A DNA stretch of 64,000 nucleotides from Bernardetiaceae bacterium. Lineage in GTDB: Bacteria > Bacteroidota > Bacteroidia > Cytophagales > Thermoflexibacteraceae. Location of the stretch: the NCBI GenBank assembly GCA_025057115.1, contig JANWWZ010000006.1, forward strand, positions 1 to 64,000. The letters run 5' to 3'. Positions within the stretch are counted from its first letter, which is position 1. Every line of letters begins with the position of its first letter. Below the pieces are notes generated by a model. It was given only the letters and a program-made list of their open reading frames with translations, made no database searches and had not been told where the DNA came from. Below, in pieces: positions 43,569 through 50,813 of the stretch. The position numbers and the translations under genes are program-made.

Positions 43569-44984
43569 ATGCACCTAGTAGAAGATGCCGTAGCAGCCCT
43601 AAGGCAATCGATGCTTTTTAAGCAGTTACCCCAGGATACATTAGAGCAAATTGCAGCCAAAACTAAACTGCGGCAGTTTTTTCCCAATGAAACAATTGTT
43701 TGGCAAGGGGATCCTAGCGATAGCCTGTACGTTATCATCAATGGCATTGTAACTGTACAACGAGTGACGGCTCATCAACAAACGCAAATTTTAGCTTACT
43801 TAATGCCAGGAAATACCTTTGGCGAGGTAGGGATTTTGGAAAATCAACCCCGCTCGGCAACAGTGAAAGCCTTAACTGATGTAGATGTGCGCGTGATCCG
43901 AAGAGAGGACTTTATGGAAATCCTCTACAAGCATCCCATAGTGGCTATTGAACTAGCAAAAATGCTAGGACGATATTTGATTGAAGCTAACCGGAGGCTA
44001 TCGCGCTCCTCTAGAATGCGAATGGTGCTAATAATCAACGTATTTGAAGGGCAAGGCGCTACTAGCATCGGCGTGATGCTGGCTAATATGCTAGCAGAAA
44101 AAACCAACTTGCGCACCATTTATACCGAGTACCCCATTCCTCAAAAACTCATCGCTGACCTTGGACTCGAAAAACGCACCAAAATCTACAAAAGCAAGCA
44201 AGGATGCGATTTTCTCATTTCACCTGATGATGCTTCTTTGCCTGATGTAGTCAAAACTACTTTCATGATTGACAATATTATTAGCGAGTATGAAAATGTA
44301 GTCATCACGCTTAACGAGCCCCCCGATGAAGATCAAGATGGCAACCTAGACCAAGACATCGTTTTTATGTTAGACTATGCCAAGCAAATTATCTTGCTTG
44401 TTCCGCCCGACAAGGTCAAAGACGAACATTTCCTACGCCTTCAACAATTATTGCGAAGACACATCAAACGCGACGAAGTGCAAGTGTTCACCATGGCAAA
44501 CAGTGCTACGCAAGATTTGCAGCGCCACCCCGTAGAAGCGGAAACGGATTTTTACGTGCCTTTCATTCCAGATTTTCCCTCGCTTAAAATCGGTTTGCAC
44601 GATAGAATACCCGTTCCTAGCGTGCTGCAAAATATTTTTGAGTTGCTCATAGATCGCCTAGAGCGAAGTAATAATATCGGCATTTTTATTCCCAGTACTG
44701 TGGATATCGATACCCCCATCGACCCTCAACCTTACATTGAACGAACCTTAAACTTTCTAGCAGAACGCTTTGGAGGAGCCACCTGCAAACAAGCCAGTGG
44801 CGTATGGAACAGCGAAAAAGCAGGGCTAGTAGGGGAAACTGTTTACGTAGTTTACACTTACGTAACTCCCGCCGATATGAACCGCCACTTAGACGAGGTA
44901 ATAGAATACGTCAAATCTCTCAAAAAAGAATTGCGGCAAGAAGCAATGGCAATGGAAATTAACCGAAAGCTGACTCTTATATAG
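43569..44984 (+). CDS. Cyclic-nucleotide-binding domain fused to ParA/MinD-like domain
   Basis: 471 aa in three parts. Residues ~15-130 are a cNMP-binding domain (FPNETIVWQGDPSDSLYVII, then PGNTFGEVGILENQPRSATV, where the phosphate cassette FGEVGILxxQPRSAT is intact). Residues ~150-350 look like a ParA/MinD/CpaE-type fold beginning MVLIINVFEGQGATSIGVML; the Walker A lysine pattern is degenerate. Residues ~375-471 are a small alpha/beta domain with a FGGAT...GVW....GL..E pattern. There is no DNA-binding domain, so it is not a Crp regulator. Function is unknown; nucleotide-gated positioning or protein docking is conceivable. Confidence 0.75.
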   Translation: MHLVEDAVAALRQSMLFKQLPQDTLEQIAAKTKLRQFFPNETIVWQGDPSDSLYVIINGIVTVQRVTAHQQTQILAYLMPGNTFGEVGILENQPRSATVKALTDVDVRVIRREDFMEILYKHPIVAIELAKMLGRYLIEANRRLSRSSRMRMVLIINVFEGQGATSIGVMLANMLAEKTNLRTIYTEYPIPQKLIADLGLEKRTKIYKSKQGCDFLISPDDASLPDVVKTTFMIDNIISEYENVVITLNEPPDEDQDGNLDQDIVFMLDYAKQIILLVPPDKVKDEHFLRLQQLLRRHIKRDEVQVFTMANSATQDLQRHPVEAETDFYVPFIPDFPSLKIGLHDRIPVPSVLQNIFELLIDRLERSNNIGIFIPSTVDIDTPIDPQPYIERTLNFLAERFGGATCKQASGVWNSEKAGLVGETVYVVYTYVTPADMNRHLDEVIEYVKSLKKELRQEAMAMEINRKLTLI

Positions 44985-45051
44985 AGTGAAGAACGTAGCG
45001 GGGCAAGGTTTACCTAAAGTCCTTAGTTTAGCTTACATGGTCTTAAAGAGT

Positions 45052-45657
45052 TTAAAAGTCTTTCTTGAGAGATATATAGCCTGGGTAGGGCACGTCCAAT
45101 CCAGCGATGTTGACATAAGGCTTGATTTTAAATGCTAGACGAGGGTTGTCATTTCCTTTTGCAATGGTATCGAAAATGAAGCCTAAAACCGTATCGCGTT
45201 GAGGATTTGCAAATAATTTTTTCAAATCAAAGCTCACTAATAAAGGCATGGAAGCCAAGCCGCCGTGAGGAGCTACTTGAATGCGCTGCTGTAGGGCGCC
45301 GCTAAGTATTTCTTTGCCGTCAATTTCTAGGATCCAATCCATTTGCCCAATAGAGGCAGGCACTGGATTGGGGTTTTGCACCTCTACATTGGCTACAAAG
45401 TTGAACGTCAACGGGCTGTTGCCTGTTAAGGCAGCAGTAATCTTAGCTGCATCGGCAAAATTAAAATCCGACAGACTTTTCTTGCCTGAAAAATCTACTC
45501 CTGCAACGGAAAATTTGTCCAAACTTTGCAGCCTAAATACGCATTGTGCAAAATTTCTTACTTGCTTGACTGCTTGGCAAGCAGCCATTGAAGCACTTGC
45601 TAATATAAGAATCGACAAGTGATTAGCTGGACTTAACTTTGCAAAAAATTTCATCAA
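45052..45657 (-). CDS. LEA-type-2-like lipoprotein
   Basis: 201 aa. Lipoprotein signal ending SMAAC (Cys27). The mature part follows the LEA14/WHy pattern: FSVAGVDFSGKKSLSDF, then FNFVANVEVQNPNPVPASIG with the NPNP hallmark, and EIDGKEILSGALQQRI. Such proteins are small beta-sandwich domains in the periplasm; their biochemical role is unclear. It follows the AraC regulator on the same strand (35-base gap). Confidence 0.78.
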   Translation of the reverse strand: MMKFFAKLSPANHLSILILASASMAACQAVKQVRNFAQCVFRLQSLDKFSVAGVDFSGKKSLSDFNFADAAKITAALTGNSPLTFNFVANVEVQNPNPVPASIGQMDWILEIDGKEILSGALQQRIQVAPHGGLASMPLLVSFDLKKLFANPQRDTVLGFIFDTIAKGNDNPRLAFKIKPYVNIAGLDVPYPGYISLKKDF

Positions 45658-45692
45658 GCGTTGTATTATTAAGTATTGAGAAATATAGCTCT

Positions 45693-46628
45693 TTACGTGT
45701 TCATTAAACTTTCGCGGCGGCGCATCTTGCCAGCAGGGATGCCAAACATCATTTTAAACCGTCGACAAAAATAAGCCGTGTCTTTGTAACCTACCTCATG
45801 GCTAATGGCGCGAATGCTTTTTTTGGTAGTCCGTAGCAAATTAACTGCTTTTTCCATGCGTTGGTACTCAATGTAATCTTGCGGATTAATACCCGTGAGC
45901 ATTTTGAAGTATTGCCCTACGTAGTCTTCTGATACGTTAGCTACTTTGGCAAGTACGCGGTTAGAAAGGTCGCCGCTTAAATTATTTTTGATATACGTGA
46001 AAATATCTATCAGCCTTGGATCGCGGAAGTAGGTGTTATTGGTAGCCAGTTTCTCAACAAATTGATTATTAGCCAGCAAATGGCGAATAATTTCTACCAC
46101 CAGCCATTGGGTTAGAAGGTTGATGACTCGCTCCTTTCCCGTGATGGTGCGTTCGGCTTCTTGCAAAATTTCTTTTGCAATGTGAAGCAGTTTCTTGTTG
46201 CCTTTGATGGTAAAAGGAGGAATGTCAAGGGAGGTGAAGAAACTTACCGAGTCAAAAATTTTTGCTTCAAAGTTAATGTGGAAATAGTTTTGGACTTTAA
46301 TGTTGCCTTTTAGCTCGCTAGAGGGAATATGTTTGCGGAAAAAATGCTCTTGGTTGTGAATAAAATCTTCATTCCCTATTCTGAGGGCTCTGTCTCTTAT
46401 GCCAAAAGTCAGGTGGCAGGGCTTTCCTCCTGGAATGAAAAGCATTTCATTTTCGTGAATAGTTTCTCCTGTAGTTTCAAGGGTAATGGTGGAATGTTGT
46501 CCTACTATTAACAAAGTGTTCTCCACATCATAGGCATTGGTTACGGTAACAGGTTGGAGAATGTCCAAGTGCCTGCAGCGAATGAAGCGCATGCTCAATG
46601 CCTCTATGATTCGGTTGAAATCTTCCAT
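45693..46628 (-). CDS. AraC-family transcriptional regulator
   Basis: 311 aa. An N-terminal cupin-like sensor region (~1-180, with LLIVGQHSTITLETTGETIH) is followed by a C-terminal double helix-turn-helix ~205-305: VLAKVANVSEDYVGQYFKML and the second helix with SIRAISHEVGYKDTAYFCRR. It has the FKMMFGIPAGKMRR end of AraC/XylS proteins. A promoter with TTTG and TATCTTTA boxes lies just upstream. The target is unknown; the neighbouring LEA2 lipoprotein is downstream on the same strand. Confidence 0.88.
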   Translation of the reverse strand: MEDFNRIIEALSMRFIRCRHLDILQPVTVTNAYDVENTLLIVGQHSTITLETTGETIHENEMLFIPGGKPCHLTFGIRDRALRIGNEDFIHNQEHFFRKHIPSSELKGNIKVQNYFHINFEAKIFDSVSFFTSLDIPPFTIKGNKKLLHIAKEILQEAERTITGKERVINLLTQWLVVEIIRHLLANNQFVEKLATNNTYFRDPRLIDIFTYIKNNLSGDLSNRVLAKVANVSEDYVGQYFKMLTGINPQDYIEYQRMEKAVNLLRTTKKSIRAISHEVGYKDTAYFCRRFKMMFGIPAGKMRRRESLMNT

Positions 46629-46635
46629 AGTCAGG

Positions 46636-46666
46636 TAAAGATATTTAACCGCAAAATTTAGACAAA
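46636..46666 (-). promoter_or_regulatory. Bacteroidota-type promoter for the AraC regulator
   Basis: On the minus strand: TTTG, a 19-base spacer, then TATCTTTA (one mismatch to TAnnTTTG), ending 7 bases before the ATG. Confidence 0.45.
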
Positions 46667-46717
46667 ACTAATCTATTTATGGACAATGGAAAATAACACT
46701 GTAACTTTATCGAGATT

Positions 46718-47275
46718 CTACCTAGTTCGCCCAAGAATGACTTCATCAGTTCGTACAACATTGCTCAGGTGAAGTCGTCGGTCAGCAATTTGTACTTCAA
46801 ACCGAATGGTATCGCCGCGAGTAACTCTGGGTCGGTAAGCATCCGCAAAGATGTAAAAAAAGTTGAAACCATAGCGCAAACTTCCTTCAATGGCTGTTTT
46901 GCTGTTGAGATTGTTAAGTCTTGGAAAGCGCGCATTCAAAGTTACGTTAGGGTCGGCAAAGACTACGGGCACAAATCTACCGTGCTCTTTTTTGAAAATA
47001 TTAACAAAATAGTTATAATAAAAGCGATTAGGCGTGCCGTCTGGGTTAGTGACGCTGAAGGGAGGATTAATATCTTGGTCGCTGAGGCCTAAATCTCCAT
47101 CTCCATCGCGGTAACTAATAAAAATGGCAATAGAATCCGTTTGCGGAAACCTGCTGGGAGTTATTACAATATTTTGGTAAGCAATTTCTGGCACTATAGA
47201 ATAGTTGGGCTCGCGAAAACACGAAGAACACATCACCGCACATCCAACTGCCAGCAAAGCCAGTTTTCTCTCCAT
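46718..47275 (-). CDS. Hypothetical lipoprotein
   Basis: 185 aa. The signal MERKLALLAVGCAVMCSSC has a lipobox-like CSSC (Cys19). The mature part carries a calcium-loop-like acidic turn (SYRDGDGDLGLSDQDIN, ~54-70) and beta strands (RGDTIRFEVQIADRRLHLSN). This layout is common among Bacteroidota lipoproteins of unknown function. It is divergent from the LuxE-like gene with 27 bases between, so the two share a promoter region. Confidence 0.72.
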   Translation of the reverse strand: MERKLALLAVGCAVMCSSCFREPNYSIVPEIAYQNIVITPSRFPQTDSIAIFISYRDGDGDLGLSDQDINPPFSVTNPDGTPNRFYYNYFVNIFKKEHGRFVPVVFADPNVTLNARFPRLNNLNSKTAIEGSLRYGFNFFYIFADAYRPRVTRGDTIRFEVQIADRRLHLSNVVRTDEVILGRTR

Positions 47276-47302
47276 AAATAGATTTAAATTTTATTAGTTC
47301 AT

Positions 47303-48283
47303 ATGCAATTTACACAAACATTCAAAACAAAGCTACAAAATCTTCGACCTGCTCAATTTGAGCAATTAGCCCTCGAAGCATTCCACTATCAGGCAAGGCA
47401 TTGCTCTGTTTACAAAGAGTATCTCCAAGCTCTAAAGGTGCAAATAGAAAACATAAACCACATAAGTCAAATTCCCTTTCTTCCTATCGCTTTTTTTAAG
47501 TACCACCGCATCAGCAGTACTGATCAACCTGCAGAAGTAGTATTTGAAAGCAGCGGGACTACAGGCGGCCAGCCAAGCAAACACTACGTGGTGGATAAAA
47601 AATTTTACAGCTCAAATGCAATACAAATTTTTAACCATTTTTATGGACTTCTTGGCAACTATCACCTATTTGCCTTGCTTCCTTCCTATTTAGAGCGAAA
47701 AAATTCATCGCTGGTTTTTATGGTCGAAGAATTGATGCAGCACACTGCTCAGCCTTCTGGATTTTTTTTATACAATTTTGAAGAGCTTTCTTCACTAATT
47801 AAAAAGACCTACAAAAACGACAAAAAAATTATTTTGCTGGGTGTAACTTACGCACTGTTGGACTTTGCAGAACGCTTTCCGATGTACCTGCCCGAACTGA
47901 TTGCAATGGAAACTGGAGGCATGAAAGGACGTGGACAAGAAATGGTTCGCCAACAGGTGCATGCCAGGCTAAAAGAAGCTTTTGGCTGTCAGGTGCATTC
48001 AGAATACGGCATGACTGAAATGCTTTCTCAATGCTATGCCATCAACTCTGATGTGTTTCAAGTCCCGCCACAAGTGCGCATTCTCCTCCGCGACCTGAAC
48101 GATCCTTTCTCTCCAGCCCCGCGACGAATTGGCGGCATTAACGTCATCGACCTTGCCAACATTGATTCGTGTTGTTTCTTAGAAACTCAAGATATAGGCG
48201 AAATGCTTTCTCCAACCACATTTCGCGTTTTAGGTCGTTATGATAATAGCGAACAACGCGGTTGTAATTTGCTTGTCTCGTGA
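47303..48283 (+). CDS. LuxE-like acyl-protein synthetase
   Basis: 326 aa. The adenylation motif ESSGTTGGQPSKHYVVDKKF (~84-103) and the C-terminal EYGMTEMLSQCYAINSD (~234-250) are those of the LuxE/acyl-protein synthetase group in the ANL superfamily. Such enzymes activate fatty acids or other acids with ATP; in luminous bacteria LuxE feeds aldehyde synthesis, but no luxA/B/C/D is near, so the role here is different and unknown. Confidence 0.82.
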   Translation: MQFTQTFKTKLQNLRPAQFEQLALEAFHYQARHCSVYKEYLQALKVQIENINHISQIPFLPIAFFKYHRISSTDQPAEVVFESSGTTGGQPSKHYVVDKKFYSSNAIQIFNHFYGLLGNYHLFALLPSYLERKNSSLVFMVEELMQHTAQPSGFFLYNFEELSSLIKKTYKNDKKIILLGVTYALLDFAERFPMYLPELIAMETGGMKGRGQEMVRQQVHARLKEAFGCQVHSEYGMTEMLSQCYAINSDVFQVPPQVRILLRDLNDPFSPAPRRIGGINVIDLANIDSCCFLETQDIGEMLSPTTFRVLGRYDNSEQRGCNLLVS

Positions 48284-48302
48284 AAATTTGGAATTACATT
48301 TG
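48273..48302 (+). promoter_or_regulatory. Promoter for the 42-aa lipoprotein (TTG-N19-TACATTTG)
   Basis: TTG at 48273-48275, 19 bases, then TACATTTG (48295-48302), an exact match in sequence and spacing to the Bacteroidota consensus. It overlaps the 3' end of the LuxE-like gene and leaves a ~25-base leader before ATG 48329. Confidence 0.55.
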
Positions 48303-48328
48303 AAGAAGAAACAATAAACTCCTTAACT

Positions 48329-48457
48329 ATGAAACTGACTAAATGGATTGCCTGCGCTTTAGTTGCGCTCACTATGATGGCTTCTTGTGCCTACAAAACG
48401 TGCCCTACTTATGCCCAAAAAACTACTATGGCAAAAAAGCAAGCTGTGCGCGGATAA
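48329..48457 (+). CDS. Tiny lipoprotein (42 aa)
   Basis: A complete ORF of 42 codons, MKLTKWIACALVALTMMASC..., with a lipoprotein signal and lipidated Cys20, then AYKTCPTYAQ and a basic tail. Short Bacteroidota lipoproteins with a CPTYA segment after the lipobox are known. It has its own well-spaced promoter (48273) and a perfect 10-bp hairpin just after the stop, which together support a real gene. Function unknown. Confidence 0.7.
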   Translation: MKLTKWIACALVALTMMASCAYKTCPTYAQKTTMAKKQAVRG

Positions 48458-48469
48458 TTTCGCTACTGA

Positions 48470-48497
48470 ATGCGGATAATATCAAATTTATCCGCAT
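48470..48497 (+). terminator. Hairpin after the tiny lipoprotein
   Basis: Perfect 10-bp arms ATGCGGATAA/TTATCCGCAT with an 8-base loop, 12 bases past the stop, followed by TACTTGGTATTCCTT. The T tract is weak. A second, shorter TTCCTTC/GAAGGAA stem lies just after, and a 15-base near-repeat (TTCCAGAAGGA(A/G)ATG) follows at 48515 and 48540. Confidence 0.6.
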
Positions 48498-48779
48498 TAC
48501 TTGGTATTCCTTCTTCCAGAAGGAAATGTAATTCTCTTTTCCAGAAGGAGATGAAAGTAGACAAAGAACGCTACTAGTCAAGCGGAGTCTCAGCTTACGC
48601 GCTTGCTAAATTTATTTACTCAGTGGGTATTTTTTTACTTTTTTTTGTAATCACTGAATTACAAGTGAGCAAGGATACTAATCTCTAAAGTCAAGCAAGT
48701 AACTGGGCAATGTTTTTGCCCTCTTACAAGCTTTGCGCTTTAGTAACTTGGTGGGGCACTCATTTGCCTTGCGCACAAA

Positions 48780-48896
48780 TTATTTGTTGGCGCTGTATTG
48801 CTTGGCAGCGGTCTTTTGTTGAGCGCTTTGGCTGTGATAAGCTACAAAAAACAACATAGCGCTAATGCAAATTAGCAAGAGTAGTTTTTTTGCCAT
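48780..48896 (-). CDS. Tiny secreted/membrane peptide (38 aa)
   Basis: ORF of 38 codons from the ATG at 48896: MAKKLLLLICISAMLFFVAY, then HSQSAQQKTAAKQYSANK. A classic short signal-like hydrophobic run with basic start is followed by a Gln/Lys/Ala-rich tail. Convergent with the 42-aa lipoprotein and upstream of der on the same strand. The size and signal argue for an exported peptide, but without homologues this stays moderate. Confidence 0.5.
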   Translation of the reverse strand: MAKKLLLLICISAMLFFVAYHSQSAQQKTAAKQYSANK

Positions 48897-48964
48897 ATCC
48901 CAATTATGTAGTTTATTTAGGTTCAACACCTGTACGAAAGTAGGCATTTTTTTGAAAAATGCAA

Positions 48965-50272
48965 CTACTTTTCCCTGAAAAACAAGCGAATGGGCACCCC
49001 TTCTAAGTTAAAATGCTGGCGCATTTTGTTTTCTAAAAAGCGCTGGTAAGGCTCTTGGATGTATTGAGGCAAATTGCAATAAAAAGCAAAAGTAGGGCAT
49101 TGGGCTGGAAACTGCGTAATGTACTTAATCCGAACAAACTTGCCTTTTATAGCAGGAGGCGGGTAGTTTTCTATCTCCTTGAGCAGGACTTGGTTAAGTT
49201 GAGAAGTGGGTATTTTCTTAAACTTGTTTTGATAAACTTGCACTGCCTTTTCTATCGTTTGAAAAATGCGTTGCTTGTTAATTACTGATGTAAATAAAAT
49301 AGGCATATAGTCAATTGGAGCCAGTCTAGCACGGATTTCATCAGCCATGCGCTTAGCTGTGTGGCTGTCTTTTTCCACCAAATCCCACTTATTGACCATG
49401 AGCACAATGCCCTTATAGTATCGGTGCGCAAGGGAAACGATGTTTACGTCTTGAGACTCTATCCCAGAGGTAGCATCTATCATGATAATGCACACATCTG
49501 AATCTTGAAGGGCTCTAATGGAGCGCAGAACGGAGTAAAATTCTATGTGGTTTTTAATGCGGGACTTTTTGCGCAAGCCAGCAGTATCGGTAATGATAAA
49601 GTCCATGCCGAAGAGTCGGTAGCGGGAGTCGATGCTATCGCGGGTCGTGCCTGCAATATCGGTAACGATGCTGCGCTGCTGTCCCAATAAGGCGTTTAGA
49701 AAAGACGACTTGCCGACGTTAGGTCTACCCAAAATGGCAAAGCGCGGCAAGCCTTCTGGAATTTCTTGGTGGCTTTCCTCTGGAAAATGCGCTGTGATGG
49801 CATCTAGCAAATCTCCCGTACCTGCTCCGTTAATAGCAGAAATGGGATATACGTTATCAAATCCCAATGAATAAAATTCGCCGATATAATTCATTGTAGC
49901 TGGCGTATCGGCTTTGTTGACCACTACGTAAACTGGCTTCTTACTCTTGCGGATTACATTTGCAAGATCTTTATCCAAGTCAGTAACCCCTGTTTGCAAA
50001 TCTACCATGAAAAGGATAACGGAGGCTTCTTCAATGGCAATTTCCACTTGCTGGCGAATAGCTGTTTCAAATACATCGTTTGAACCGTAGACGTATCCTC
50101 CCGTGTCCACGACAGTAAATACCTTGTTGCCCCATTGGGCTTGTCCATAGTGGCGATCGCGAGTAACACCACTTTCGTTGTCCATAATAGCTTTTCTGGA
50201 CTCGGTAAGGCGATTAAAAAGAGTAGATTTGCCGACGTTGGGTCTGCCAGTAATGGCTACGATATTGGCCAT
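48965..50272 (-). CDS. der: Ribosome-assembly GTPase Der (EngA)
   Basis: 435 aa from the ATG at 50272 (MANIVAITGRPNVGKSTLFN); an open frame continues upstream but outside the family. Two GTPase domains: P-loops GRPNVGKST at ~9-17 and GRPNVGKSS near 183, with DTGG and DTAG switch motifs and NKAD/NKWD specificity motifs. A KH-like C-terminal domain ends LFFREK. Der acts in 50S subunit assembly in the cytoplasm. Confidence 0.96.
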   Translation of the reverse strand: MANIVAITGRPNVGKSTLFNRLTESRKAIMDNESGVTRDRHYGQAQWGNKVFTVVDTGGYVYGSNDVFETAIRQQVEIAIEEASVILFMVDLQTGVTDLDKDLANVIRKSKKPVYVVVNKADTPATMNYIGEFYSLGFDNVYPISAINGAGTGDLLDAITAHFPEESHQEIPEGLPRFAILGRPNVGKSSFLNALLGQQRSIVTDIAGTTRDSIDSRYRLFGMDFIITDTAGLRKKSRIKNHIEFYSVLRSIRALQDSDVCIIMIDATSGIESQDVNIVSLAHRYYKGIVLMVNKWDLVEKDSHTAKRMADEIRARLAPIDYMPILFTSVINKQRIFQTIEKAVQVYQNKFKKIPTSQLNQVLLKEIENYPPPAIKGKFVRIKYITQFPAQCPTFAFYCNLPQYIQEPYQRFLENKMRQHFNLEGVPIRLFFREK

Positions 50273-50350
50273 AACAAATAAAACCAAAACTTTTTGACCG
50301 CAATAAATATGCGCTCTAAACCACAAAGTTACACCTTCTCTCCTGCCTGT

Positions 50351-50448
50351 GCAAAAGGCTTTTCTCTACTGTTTTTCTTTACAATTTTGTATTTTTTTTT
50401 ACTTAGAGTTGCAAAAGCACACTTTGGCAGGCAGGTAAAAAATTTGCT
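50351..50448. repeat. Direct repeat copy 1 (~97 bp) flanking the palindromic array
   Basis: Begins GCAAAAGGCTTTTCTCTACT and ends AAAAAATTTGCT. It matches 50666-50761 except for two substitutions and a shorter poly-T run in the second copy. Confidence 0.9.
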
Positions 50449-50450
50449 AC

Positions 50451-50665
50451 TTGCGATTAAAAAAGAAAATACCCGCTGCTGGGCTGTTTTCCAAGACATG
50501 AGCAAATTACATTGTTCGTGAAGACACGAACAATGGGGAAGAGTAAGGGTGAAGACACGGACAATGGCAAGAAAGATTGTTCGTGCAGACACGAACAATG
50601 GCAAGAAAGATCGTTCATGAAGACATGAACAATGGCGAAGGATAAGTGTGAAAACACGGACAATG
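50451..50665. repeat. Second locus of the palindromic repeat family
   Basis: Starts with a ~60-bp boundary (GATTAAAAAAGAAAATAC..., ...TGTTTTCCAAG) that is also found, inverted, at 6650-6716 at the right end of the first array. Four to five palindromic units follow (ATTGTTCGTG-AAGA-CACGAACAATGG and variants with spacers GCAAGAAAG). Only one arm is present here, in the orientation opposite to the right arm of the first locus. Confidence 0.85.
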
Positions 50666-50761
50666 GCAAAAGGCTTTTCTCTACTATTTTTCTTTACAAT
50701 TTTGTATTTTTTTACTTAGAGTTGCAAAAGCACACTTCGGCAGGCAGGTAAAAAATTTGCT
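50666..50761. repeat. Direct repeat copy 2 (~97 bp) flanking the palindromic array
   Basis: Same sequence as 50351-50448 with two base changes (G to A in CTACTG/A, T to C in ACTTT/CGG) and two fewer T in the long T run. Together the copies bracket the palindromic array. Confidence 0.9.
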
Positions 50762-50813
50762 TGAACGAGCCTGGATTTGACGGTGAAAAATCTTGCTTTG
50801 TGCCTGATGCCAT

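Noticed and set aside
44985-45051. Terminator after the cNMP/ParA-like gene
   Set aside because: No stable stem with T run could be drawn.
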